From the NCBI GenBank assembly GCA_017510875.1, contig JAFWLX010000052.1, positions 1-14,516 on the forward strand: a stretch of DNA of 14,516 nt, read 5' to 3'. Below, piece after piece: positions 6,677-13,417 of this stretch; position 1 is the stretch's first letter, and every line of letters starts with the position of its first letter. Made by a program: the position numbers and the translations under genes. Origin of the DNA: Atopobiaceae bacterium. Its GTDB lineage: Bacteria; Actinomycetota; Coriobacteriia; Coriobacteriales; Atopobiaceae. The notes beneath the pieces are model-generated. The model saw only the letters and a list, made by a program, of their open reading frames with translations. It was not told where the DNA came from and did not search any database.

Positions 6677-7327
6677 ATGAACAAAGACGCCAACAACACC
6701 TTCAGCCTCCTTAGGAGTCTTGTTGCCGTTGTCCTTGCCCTGGCCATTGGCTTTGTAGCGGGCACCGTCAACGGACAGGGCCTGCTTGTGGGCGGTGAGG
6801 GAAGCCAAGGCGGCAAGGCGGGCATCAGCGCGTCTGCGGGAGAGGCTACTAGCCAGCAGCCCGAGGACACGGTCGCCCAGCCCCAGCTGTCAGAAGACCC
6901 AGTTGAAACAGACACTTTTGCAGACGCCGGTATCGACGTCAGCGCTACTGGTACCTCCTCTGTTGCGCCTACGCGCGGGCCCACCGTTGAGGAGGGTGGC
7001 TGGTACACCTCCAAGGAGGAGGTAGCCCTCTACATCCATACCTACGGCCACTTGCCGGGCAACTTCATCAGCAAGACCAAGGCGCGCAAGAAAGGCTGGG
7101 TTGCAAGCAAAGGAAACTTGGACAAGGTCTGCCCCGGCATGAGCATTGGCGGCAGCGTCTACTACAATAACGAGGGCAAGTTGCCCTACAAGAAAGGCCG
7201 CACATGGACCGAGTGCGACATCAACTATCACGGCGGCTATCGCGATGCCGAGCGCATCGTCTTTTCAAACGACGGTCTTATCTACTACACCCCCGATCAC
7301 TATAAAACCTTTGAACAGCTCTATTAG
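6677..7327 (+). CDS. Barnase-family guanyl-specific ribonuclease with N-terminal signal or anchor
   Basis: The product is predicted to cut single-stranded RNA after guanine, outside the cell or held at the membrane. Its 216 residues comprise a hydrophobic segment (about 14-32) as signal peptide or anchor, a low-complexity Gly/Ser/Thr/Glu linker (about 36-105), and a C-terminal domain (106-216) clearly homologous to barnase: W141-V-A-S-K-G-N-L, G165-type EGKLP, G174-R-T-W, D181-I-N-Y and D207-H-Y-K-T-F. The barnase catalytic residues K27, E73, R83, R87 and H102 match K133, E179, R189, R193 and H208. Two cysteines, C152 and C180, fall where barnase has Ala46 and Ala74. The ATG at 6677 is the first in frame and precedes the hydrophobic segment, although its ribosome site is poor; a TTG at 6611 is an alternative. 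The inhibitor gene follows after 24 bases. Confidence 0.92.
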   Translation: MNKDANNTFSLLRSLVAVVLALAIGFVAGTVNGQGLLVGGEGSQGGKAGISASAGEATSQQPEDTVAQPQLSEDPVETDTFADAGIDVSATGTSSVAPTRGPTVEEGGWYTSKEEVALYIHTYGHLPGNFISKTKARKKGWVASKGNLDKVCPGMSIGGSVYYNNEGKLPYKKGRTWTECDINYHGGYRDAERIVFSNDGLIYYTPDHYKTFEQLY

Positions 7328-7351
7328 CAGCTGCACGGAAGGGCGGCCTAC

Positions 7352-7672
7352 ATGGACAACAAGCCAAAAATGCGTGACATCTACGAGGTGCCCATTGACG
7401 AGCGCGACCTGCTTGACATGAATACCATTCACGACTATCTGCGCGTGACGCTTGGGTTACCCGAGTATTATGGTAAAAACCTTGATGCCCTGCAGGATTG
7501 CCTTGGCGACATAGACACGCCAACGCGCCTCTATGTGATGCGTGATGCCTCCGCCGATCCCGCATCCGAATACGCCCAAGAGATGGATAAGCTCTGTCTG
7601 GTGCTGTTGCAGGCAGCTCGTGAGAACGAGATGCTCTCGGTATCAATCAACACCGTGCGTTGGCCGGACTAG
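7352..7672 (+). CDS. Barstar-family ribonuclease inhibitor
   Basis: Cytoplasmic inhibitor that should protect the cell from the RNase encoded immediately upstream. The 106-residue product contains the barstar recognition helix, L36-P-E-Y-Y-G-K-N-L-D-A-L-Q-D-C-L. Y39, D45 and D49 correspond to barstar Y29, D35 and D39, the residues that plug the barnase active site; barstar W38 is replaced by Q48. An N-terminal extension of about 10 residues is present relative to the Bacillus protein (about 90 residues). GGAAGGG (7337-7343) lies 8 bases before the ATG, much stronger than the site of the RNase gene, which would favour inhibitor over toxin. The next small gene starts 6 bases after its stop. Pairing with the upstream RNase is inferred from adjacency and the known barnase-barstar relationship. 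Confidence 0.92.
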   Translation: MDNKPKMRDIYEVPIDERDLLDMNTIHDYLRVTLGLPEYYGKNLDALQDCLGDIDTPTRLYVMRDASADPASEYAQEMDKLCLVLLQAARENEMLSVSINTVRWPD

Positions 7673-7678
7673 GCAATC

Positions 7679-7900
7679 ATGGCACGCAGCAAGCTCATCA
7701 AGGACACAACGCGTGAGGAGCGCATGCGCATAGTGGCCGAGGGATTGGACTGGTGCGGCGACTCAAGCTGCGAGACCTGCAGCGGATGCAGCTTGGGCGT
7801 AGGTGCCCTAGAGAAGATGTACCAGCCTTATATTGACGGCAAGCTTGAGCTGGCCGAGATAAACATGCTGCACGCAGCCACCAGGTTTACGCACGGGTAG
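7679..7900 (+). CDS. Small four-cysteine protein of unknown function
   Basis: A 73-residue protein. It has a charged N-terminal helix (T10-T-R-E-E-R), a compact cysteine motif C26-x4-C31-x2-C34-x2-C37 that could bind zinc or an iron-sulfur centre, and a C-terminal part with M47-Y-Q-P-Y-I and E60-I-N. The overall pattern reminds me of small conserved proteins of unknown role in clostridia and coriobacteria, but I cannot name a family. The ATG is 6 bases past the barstar stop, so it is probably co-transcribed and translationally coupled. No signal peptide or membrane segment is visible. Whether it belongs functionally with the RNase pair, for example as a regulator, or merely shares a transcript cannot be read from the sequence. 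Confidence 0.7.
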   Translation: MARSKLIKDTTREERMRIVAEGLDWCGDSSCETCSGCSLGVGALEKMYQPYIDGKLELAEINMLHAATRFTHG

Positions 7901-8286
7901 GTTGCCTTACGCCGGGACAAAGGCGATGCGATGGACAACCACTAGGCTAAGTCCGTGTTCGGATGGCTTGTCCAGTGGCATCCGGCTCAATCCAGTATGC
8001 ATCAAGACCCGATTAGTTCTAACAAAAAGGGTCCCGTTATTGCCATGCTGTTAGGGGCGCGACGCTGCACTAACACTTATACAAATCTCGCCTGCGTACA
8101 GAAACGCCAAGCCTCTCCGTACGAAAACTACCTAGCTGAAGCCGAGGGCAAGGGTTGTCACCCTGGCTAGCATATAGACTGCAGCATTCCTCTGACACAC
8201 ACCGAGCACATACCGTACCCGTATACTAATGACGAATATGACACGTTCGAACAACTATCCGTCTCATTCACCAAGAGGGGAAGCGC
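7901..8286. other. Intergenic region upstream of galE
   Basis: These 386 bases have no supported gene. A GTG-started frame of 71 codons (7955-8170) has no ribosome site and no family resemblance. There is an imperfect hairpin at 8140-8168 (AGCC-G-AGGG against CCCT-GGCT). A TATACT hexamer (8222-8227) could be a -10 box for galE, but no good -35 lies at the right distance. The galE ribosome site, AGAGGGGAAG, is at 8274-8283. Base composition suggests decayed or untranslated DNA. Confidence 0.45.
8140..8168. other. Imperfect hairpin upstream of galE
   Basis: AGCC and AGGG (8140-8148, one bulged G) pair with CCCT and GGCT (8161-8168) around a 12-base loop. There is no T-run on either side, so a role as terminator or leader structure is uncertain. 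Confidence 0.3.
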
Positions 8287-9342
8287 ATGGGCGAGAAGAA
8301 GGCGCCGCAGGACACCTGCGTGCTTGTTACCGGAGGATGCGGGTTTATTGGAAGCCACACAGTGGTCTGCCTGCTTGAACAGGGCTACCAGGTTGTCATT
8401 GTCGACGATCTGTCCAACTCCAGCGAGAAGGTGCTTGATCGCATTGACCAGATTGTGGGAGCCGAGGCAGCAGAACGCCTGTCGTTCTACCGCGCCGATG
8501 TGGCCGACCGCGAGGCGCTCGACGTCATCTTTGACGAGAACGACGTTGACGCCGTCATCCACTTTGCGGGGTACAAGGCCGTAGGCGAGAGCGTGCAAAA
8601 GCCTATCGAGTACTACTCCAACAACATTGGCAACACGCTGGTGCTGGTAGATGCCATGCGCAATCATGGCTGCAAGTCCATCATCTTCTCTAGCTCGGCT
8701 ACCGTCTACGGCGATCCGGACGCGCTTCCCCTTACCGAGTCCTCTCCCAAGAAGCCCGCAACCAACCCCTACGGCTGGACCAAATGGATGATTGAGGAGA
8801 TTCTGGCTGGTCTGTACACGGCTGACCCCGAATGGAACGTGGTGCTCCTGCGCTACTTCAACCCCATTGGCGCGCACCCGTCGGGCCTCATGGGCGAGGA
8901 TCCCAAGGGTATCCCCAACAACTTGCTGCCCTACGTGGCCCAGGTGGCGGTAGGCCGTCGCGACGCCGTGCATGTGTTTGGCAACGACTACGACACCCCC
9001 GATGGCACCGGAGTCCGCGACTACATCCACGTGATGGATCTAGCAACAGGCCACGTGGCGGCACTGGCATGGATGGCCGGTCGCACGGGCGTGGAGGTAT
9101 TCAACCTAGGCACCGGCAACGGCACCAGCGTACTCGAGATAATAAGCGCCTTCTCTAAGGCTTGCGGGCGCGAGCTTCCCTACGTCATTGAGCCCCGCCG
9201 CGCCGGCGACGTCACGGCCAACTACGCCGACTGCACCAAGGCGCGCAAGATGCTTGGCTGGGAGGCACGCTATGACATAGCCGACATGTGCCGTGATGGT
9301 TGGAACTGGCAGTCCCACAATCCCAACGGCTACGAGGGCTAA
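8287..9342 (+). CDS. galE: UDP-glucose 4-epimerase
   Basis: NAD-dependent interconversion of UDP-glucose and UDP-galactose, used in galactose breakdown and in making cell-surface sugars. The 351-residue short-chain dehydrogenase-type protein has the Rossmann glycine motif T15-G-G-C-G-F-I-G22, the S135-S-S-A-T-V-Y-G strand with catalytic Ser/Thr, Y162-x3-K166, and the G-V-R-D-Y-I-H and N-L-G-T-G blocks of GalE. Length matches the family (about 335-350). AGAGGGGAAG precedes the ATG. It opens a probable operon with the prenyl synthase gene, which starts 2 bases after its stop. No gal operon partners are present, so a role in envelope glycan precursors is more likely than galactose use alone; that is inference. 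Confidence 0.93.
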   Translation: MGEKKAPQDTCVLVTGGCGFIGSHTVVCLLEQGYQVVIVDDLSNSSEKVLDRIDQIVGAEAAERLSFYRADVADREALDVIFDENDVDAVIHFAGYKAVGESVQKPIEYYSNNIGNTLVLVDAMRNHGCKSIIFSSSATVYGDPDALPLTESSPKKPATNPYGWTKWMIEEILAGLYTADPEWNVVLLRYFNPIGAHPSGLMGEDPKGIPNNLLPYVAQVAVGRRDAVHVFGNDYDTPDGTGVRDYIHVMDLATGHVAALAWMAGRTGVEVFNLGTGNGTSVLEIISAFSKACGRELPYVIEPRRAGDVTANYADCTKARKMLGWEARYDIADMCRDGWNWQSHNPNGYEG

Positions 9343-9344
9343 CT

Positions 9345-10391
9345 ATGGCAACTGATGGCGGAGCGGCCTTTGCCGCATATCTTGAACAAAAGAAACCACA
9401 GGTAGAGGACTTCTTGGCTCGGTTTACCCCTCGTCCCGAGGATGGGACGGCACACGTGGCAGCCGACCTTACCCGCTACCTGTACGAGCCGCTTGCTCGC
9501 TTTACCAGCGGGGGCGGCAAGCGTACGAGGCCTGTTCTGTGCCTGCTTGGCTCACAGGCGGTAGGTACCGACCCCATATGCGCGCTTTCGACGGCAGCGG
9601 CGCTCGAGTACTTTCAGAGCTCGGCCCTCATCCATGATGACATTGCCGACAAAAGCGAGCTGCGCCGAGGCGTGCCCTGCCTGCACATGCAAGAAGGCAT
9701 AGGCATTGGCATCAACGTAGGCGACTTAGCCCTGGTAAACGTGCATGCCGGCCTTTTGGCCGACACCTCACTTGAGAACGAGACCTGTCTGCGCCTGCTC
9801 TGCGAGCTAGCCTACATGCAGCAGCGCACGCTTGAGGGCCAGGCGCTTGACCTGGGCTGGGTGCGCGACGGCCGCTGGGACGTCACGGTTGACGACTACC
9901 TCTTTATGGCAAGCCACAAGACCGCCTACTATACGGCAGCCACACCACTTGCGTGCGGAGCCATCTGCGGGAATGGTGACGACGCGCAGATAGAGGCGCT
10001 GTTCTCATTTGGGCTTGACGCGGGTCTTGCCTTTCAGCTGCAGGACGACCTGCTCAACCTGGTGGGCGACCCAGCAAAGCAGGGCAAGGACTACCGCTCT
10101 GACATCACCGAGGGCAAGCGCACGCTCTTGGCCGTGTGGGCGCTCGAGCACCTACAGGCTGACAAGCGCGACGAGCTGCAGAGGCTTCTTACCAGCGGCA
10201 CCACCAACCAGGACGAGCTGGCACGCGCCGTGGCGCTTATCGACGAGGCGGGCGGCATCGAGCATGTGCGCACCTATGCGCACGAGCTGTCCGAGCGTGC
10301 GAAGGCGCACCTTGATGGTGTAGAGATTGACTCACAGGCTCGCACTGTGCTCGATTCTATGGCAGACTTCTTTGTAGAGCGCCTGGGCTAA
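9345..10391 (+). CDS. Polyprenyl diphosphate synthase (trans-prenyltransferase)
   Basis: Condenses isopentenyl diphosphate onto an allylic diphosphate to make a linear all-trans isoprenoid, for example for quinone side chains or lipid carriers. The 348-residue protein has G56-G-G-K-R-T-R-P, the first aspartate-rich motif D98-D-I-A-D102, and the second as D234-D-L-L-N238 followed by G-D and K248-D. The last residue of the second motif is Asn rather than the usual Asp. Small residues (S93, A94) at 5 and 4 before the first motif lack the aromatic block of farnesyl synthases, suggesting a C20 or longer product; this is inference. GAGGG (9334-9338) lies 6 bases before the ATG at 9345 and inside the end of galE. 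Chain length cannot be fixed from sequence alone. Confidence 0.88.
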   Translation: MATDGGAAFAAYLEQKKPQVEDFLARFTPRPEDGTAHVAADLTRYLYEPLARFTSGGGKRTRPVLCLLGSQAVGTDPICALSTAAALEYFQSSALIHDDIADKSELRRGVPCLHMQEGIGIGINVGDLALVNVHAGLLADTSLENETCLRLLCELAYMQQRTLEGQALDLGWVRDGRWDVTVDDYLFMASHKTAYYTAATPLACGAICGNGDDAQIEALFSFGLDAGLAFQLQDDLLNLVGDPAKQGKDYRSDITEGKRTLLAVWALEHLQADKRDELQRLLTSGTTNQDELARAVALIDEAGGIEHVRTYAHELSERAKAHLDGVEIDSQARTVLDSMADFFVERLG

Positions 10392-10416
10392 GCGGCGCGC
10401 GTGAACGGGGAGGAAC

Positions 10417-11325
10417 ATGGAGCCAATTAGGGAAGGCGCCGTGGGCGCAGCAGTTGAGGACATTCAGGCACGGCTTGACGCGCTTGGCTATGTGGCAGAT
10501 GAGGCAGAACGCGCTGCCCAGACCTTTGGTCCTTCGACTGCTACAGCGGTGGCTCGCTTTAGGTTGGAGCACGACCTGCCTCTTGGCTCCGAAGTTGACA
10601 CCAACACCTGGTCAACCTTGGTGGACGAGGGCTACTGCATGGGCGACCGCACCCTGTACCTGCGACTTCCCAACTTTCACGGAGCTGACGTACGTCAGCT
10701 GCAAAAGTGTCTGAACATACTGGGCTTTTCGTGCGGCGAGGCGGATGGCTATTACGGCGTGCACACCGAGGCTGCCGTGAAGCAGTTCCAGGAGAGCCAA
10801 GGTCAGCTCGCCGACGGCATGGCCTTTCCCGACACCTTTGATGCCATCGACCGGCTGCACCACGTGTGGGGCGGCAAGCCCGCGGCAGGGCCTCACCCCA
10901 TGGGCGGCATGGGCTTTGCCCGCGCGGCCGAGGTGCTTGAGCGCATGCAGATCTCGTTGGCTGCCGAGGATCCCATCTCGCGCAACATTGCCGGACGCAT
11001 CTGGAACCTCTCGTCGGCAACCACCGAGCACAGCGGCCTTGACCTGATAATGGATGCCGAGAACACACGCGCAGGCGACCAGCTGGTGCTGATACTTGCC
11101 AGCAACCCCCTGCCCAGCGGCCAGAAGATGCCCAACCTCATGACCGATGACATGGACACCCTCCCCCAACGCATCCACACGGCTTTTGAGAGCTCGCGAC
11201 GCACCCCACCGCTGGTACGGCTTGAGATGCCGCTGGGGTCAAACTACGACGGAACCTTTACCACAGGGGACGCACAGACCTTGGCAGTCGTGCTGCTTGA
11301 TGCCATCTGCATGGCGTTTGAGTAA
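10417..11325 (+). CDS. Protein with two peptidoglycan-binding domains, possibly CwlM-like
   Basis: A 302-residue protein with two PG_binding_1-type domains, at about 5-70 (G-A-V-E-D-I-Q-A-R-L-D-A-L-G-Y) and 82-148 (D91-V-R-Q-L-Q and D110-G-Y-Y-G). The C-terminal domain (about 165-302) is not clearly recognised. Two such domains followed by an amidase-3 domain is the layout of actinobacterial CwlM. Here L210-I-M-D-A-E-N falls where amidase-3 enzymes have D-x-G-H, so the first zinc ligand would be missing, suggesting a non-catalytic regulator if the relation holds. There is no signal peptide, so the protein is probably cytoplasmic, as CwlM is. GGGGAGGA lies just before the ATG. It follows the prenyl synthase gene by 25 bases, probably in the same operon. 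Confidence 0.7.
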   Translation: MEPIREGAVGAAVEDIQARLDALGYVADEAERAAQTFGPSTATAVARFRLEHDLPLGSEVDTNTWSTLVDEGYCMGDRTLYLRLPNFHGADVRQLQKCLNILGFSCGEADGYYGVHTEAAVKQFQESQGQLADGMAFPDTFDAIDRLHHVWGGKPAAGPHPMGGMGFARAAEVLERMQISLAAEDPISRNIAGRIWNLSSATTEHSGLDLIMDAENTRAGDQLVLILASNPLPSGQKMPNLMTDDMDTLPQRIHTAFESSRRTPPLVRLEMPLGSNYDGTFTTGDAQTLAVVLLDAICMAFE

Positions 11326-11337
11326 CGACGGCAGGTA

Positions 11338-11361
11338 GAACACCTTCCGGAATACGTGTTC
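11338..11361. other. Small hairpin after the peptidoglycan-binding gene
   Basis: GAACAC (11338-11343) pairs with GTGTTC (11356-11361) around the self-complementary TTCCGGAA. It is followed on the plus strand by A7, not T, so it is not a plus-strand intrinsic terminator. It may contribute to mRNA stability. Confidence 0.35.
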
Positions 11362-11382
11362 CAAAAAAAGGACCAAAGAAGA

Positions 11383-11410
11383 AGGTCAGAGGCTTTACCA
11401 CCTCTGACCT
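11383..11410. terminator. Terminator of tRNA-Gln, probably bidirectional
   Basis: A perfect 10-bp stem, AGGTCAGAGG (11383-11392) and CCTCTGACCT (11401-11410), encloses an 8-base loop. Read on the minus strand it lies 10 bases past the tRNA CCA end and is followed by TTCTTCTTTGG and then a run of T, fitting an intrinsic terminator. On the plus strand it is followed by a weaker pyrimidine tract and could also end the galE operon. Confidence 0.75.
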
Positions 11411-11420
11411 GCTCTTACTC

Positions 11421-11495
11421 TGGCTGGAGCACTAGGATTCGAACCTAGGTTGGCGGCACCAAAAACCGCAGTCCTAACCACTGGACGATGCTCCA
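11421..11495 (-). tRNA. tRNA-Gln (UUG anticodon)
   Basis: The 75-nt sequence folds as a cloverleaf: acceptor TGGAGCA/TGCTCCA, D-stem GTCC/GGAC, anticodon stem GCGGT/GCCGC with loop TTTTGGT, four-base variable loop, and T-stem CTAGG/CCTAG with loop TTCGAAT. The anticodon is UUG, reading CAA (and CAG by wobble). The U1-A72 pair and discriminator G73 are tRNA-Gln identity features. The 3' CCA is encoded (11423-11421). Confidence 0.95.
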
Positions 11496-11534
11496 GTGCA
11501 TCACTGCGCTGGGATTCCGGCACAGAGTGTGATA

Positions 11535-11563
11535 AGTGTACACCACTCGGGGACTATGGGCAA
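11535..11563 (-). promoter_or_regulatory. Promoter of tRNA-Gln
   Basis: On the minus strand TTGCCC (11563-11558) and TACACT (11540-11535) are separated by 17 bases, a good sigma70-type fit. Transcription should begin near 11528, about 30 bases before the mature tRNA end at 11495. Confidence 0.55.
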
Positions 11564-11605
11564 CGCAGGGATTCTTACGTTGGACCAGAATCAGTTGGTG
11601 AGTTA

Positions 11606-11827
11606 CCTTCCACGGGCCGGCCAGCATGCGACCCTCGGAGCTCCTTCTGAGGCTGCTCCGCCCGTCGGCGCGGCGGGAGCGAGCGTGACATGCCAGTGGC
11701 ATGTCACGGCCCGAAGGGCTCGTGCAAAACGCGTCAGCGAGCGAGTTCCGCAGCTGCCGCACCGTAAGGGCGGAGCGTGAGCCGAAGCGGAGCCCCGAGG
11801 GTCGCATGCTGGCCGACCCGTGGAAGG
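11606..11827. repeat. Repeat family B, 222-bp nested inverted repeat
   Basis: The outer arms 11606-11644 and 11789-11827 match as inverted complements at 37 of 39 positions. Near the centre is a perfect 11-bp palindrome, GTGACATGCCA (11685-11695) and TGGCATGTCAC (11697-11707), with one base between. The right arm is closely similar to the right edge of the window (about 14449-14516) in reverse orientation. Frames open through it on both strands are Arg/Ser/Ala-rich and are taken as by-products of its composition. It lies between the divergent tRNA-Gln and glmU promoters. Confidence 0.8.
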
Positions 11828-11915
11828 CAATGTTGTTGGAACACCCTCGTTGGCTCCAAAAGATGTTGTTTATACCCATTCGCGCTGTGAGCTTATCCTG
11901 CAAACGCGAACGGTC

Positions 11916-11945
11916 TTTACCCGGCTCCCAACGGTGCGATATGAT
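11916..11945 (+). promoter_or_regulatory. Candidate glmU-prs promoter
   Basis: TTTACC (11916-11921) and TATGAT (11940-11945) are 18 bases apart, giving a leader of about 50 bases before the glmU start. GGAGG (11992-11996) lies 5 bases before the ATG at 12002 and selects it over the second ATG at 12008. Confidence 0.5.
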
Positions 11946-12001
11946 GGAACTTGCCAATCTGGCATCAACTACGGGATATCCGATCCTGTCTGGAGGCTCA
12001 A

Positions 12002-13417
12002 ATGCCAATGACCGCGATTGTCCTTGCCGCAGGCGAGGGTACGCGCATGAAGTCCCGTCACCCCAAAGTTGCTCATAAGTTGCTTGACAGACCGCTTGTA
12101 TGGTGGCCGGTCAATGCCGCCCGTAAGGCTGGCGCCGACCGCATCGTAGTAGTGGTTGGCCATGGGGCAGACGAGGTTCGTGCCATTTTTGCAAACGACT
12201 CCGACGTCGAGTGCGTGGAACAGACCAAACGCCTCGGTACCGGCCACGCCATGATGAGCGTGCGCGATGCTCTAGGCGACTTTGAGGGCCCCACCGTTGT
12301 CCTTTATGGCGATACGCCGCTCATGCGCGCCGAGACCATCGCCAATCTTGTGGAGCACACCAAGAGCGGACACTATGCCTGCACCGTGCTCACCATGAGC
12401 CCGTCTGACCCCACAGGCTACGGTCGCATCAAGCGCGATACAAACGGCGAGGTACTTGCCATCATCGAGCACAAAGACTGCACGCCCGAAGAGCAGGCCA
12501 CGCTTACCGAGTGCAACTCGGGCATCTACTGCTTCTGCGGACGTCGCCTCTCGGAGAACATCGACAAGATCGATAACAACAACGCCCAAGGCGAGTACTA
12601 TCTCACCGACATGGTAGGCATCTACCGCGAGATGGGCGAGCCCGTCTCTGCCCTGCTTGCCACTGACGACTCAGAGCTTCTGGGCGTCAATTCTCGCATT
12701 CAGCTGGCTCAGGTCACCAAGATCATGCAGCGTCGCATTAACGAGGAGCTCATGGCCAGCGGCGTAACCATGCTCGACCCCGATCAGGTGTGGGTAGGCG
12801 CCGAGGTGAGCGTTGGCCAGGACAGCGAGCTGCTGCCGCAGACCATGCTGTGGGGCAACACCCACATTGGACGTGACTGCATCATTGGTCCCAACACGCG
12901 CCTAACCGACACGAGCGTGGCGGACGGCGCAAGCGTAGAAGAGACCGTAGCCCTGCAGACCATCATCGAGGCAAACGTTACGGTTGGTCCACGCGCGTAT
13001 CTGCGGCCCGGCGCTCATCTGCTTGAGGGGTCCCATGTGGGCACCCACGTTGAAATCAAGAACTCCACCATTGGCCGCGGCTCTAAGGTGCCGCATCTCT
13101 CCTACATTGGTGACACCACCATGGGAGAAGGCGTAAACATTGGCGCCGGGTCCATTACCTGCAACTATGATGGCGTCTTCAAGCATCACACCACCATTGG
13201 CGACAACGTGTTTGTTGGCTCTGACACCATGATGGTTGCTCCTGTCACGCTGGGAGACGGTGCGTTGGTAGGTGCGTCCAGCTGCATCACGAGCGATGTG
13301 CCCGCAGGCGCACTGGCCGTAGAACGCAGCGAGCAGGTTGTACTCAAGGGATATGCCGTTGCACGAATGGAACGACTGAAGCAAATCAAGGCGCAGGGTA
13401 AGAGAGAGCAGGCATAG
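12002..13417 (+). CDS. glmU: Bifunctional GlmU: glucosamine-1-phosphate acetyltransferase and UDP-GlcNAc pyrophosphorylase
   Basis: Makes UDP-N-acetylglucosamine, the precursor of peptidoglycan and surface glycans, in the cytoplasm. The 471-residue protein has an N-terminal nucleotidyltransferase (L8-A-A-G-E-G-T-R-M with K23/K26 region, L78-G-T-G, Y102-G-D104, E170-C-N-S-G, N229) and a C-terminal left-handed beta-helix from about 262. The acetyltransferase residues R335-P-G, K362 to H365 (the catalytic His of E. coli is H363), and N379-I-G-A-G followed by N388-Y-D-G are all in place. Length fits the family (about 455-480). The ATG at 12002 is chosen from GGAGG 5 bases upstream. Its stop is followed directly by the prs start, so the two are co-expressed; this pairing is common in Gram-positive bacteria. 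Confidence 0.96.
   Translation: MPMTAIVLAAGEGTRMKSRHPKVAHKLLDRPLVWWPVNAARKAGADRIVVVVGHGADEVRAIFANDSDVECVEQTKRLGTGHAMMSVRDALGDFEGPTVVLYGDTPLMRAETIANLVEHTKSGHYACTVLTMSPSDPTGYGRIKRDTNGEVLAIIEHKDCTPEEQATLTECNSGIYCFCGRRLSENIDKIDNNNAQGEYYLTDMVGIYREMGEPVSALLATDDSELLGVNSRIQLAQVTKIMQRRINEELMASGVTMLDPDQVWVGAEVSVGQDSELLPQTMLWGNTHIGRDCIIGPNTRLTDTSVADGASVEETVALQTIIEANVTVGPRAYLRPGAHLLEGSHVGTHVEIKNSTIGRGSKVPHLSYIGDTTMGEGVNIGAGSITCNYDGVFKHHTTIGDNVFVGSDTMMVAPVTLGDGALVGASSCITSDVPAGALAVERSEQVVLKGYAVARMERLKQIKAQGKREQA

Larger units (their letters stand above)
11496..12001. other. Intergenic region between tRNA-Gln and glmU
   Basis: These 506 bases contain, in order, the tRNA promoter (minus strand), repeat family B, and the glmU promoter and ribosome site. 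No protein gene is supported. Confidence 0.6.

Noticed and set aside
7965..7983. GCCACTG on the minus strand, as in the B12 box of cobalamin riboswitches
   Set aside because: No other conserved riboswitch elements surround it and no cobalamin-related gene lies downstream on that strand.
7955..8170. GTG-started frame of 71 codons before galE
   Set aside because: No ribosome site, composition unlike neighbouring genes and no recognisable domain.
8167..9030. Minus-strand frame of 287 codons opposite galE
   Set aside because: It is antisense to clear GalE motifs, low in complexity and without a recognised domain.
11445..12008. Minus-strand frame of 187 codons across the tRNA-Gln and repeat B region
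   Set aside because: It runs through a tRNA gene and a palindromic repeat; no ribosome site and no protein-like pattern.
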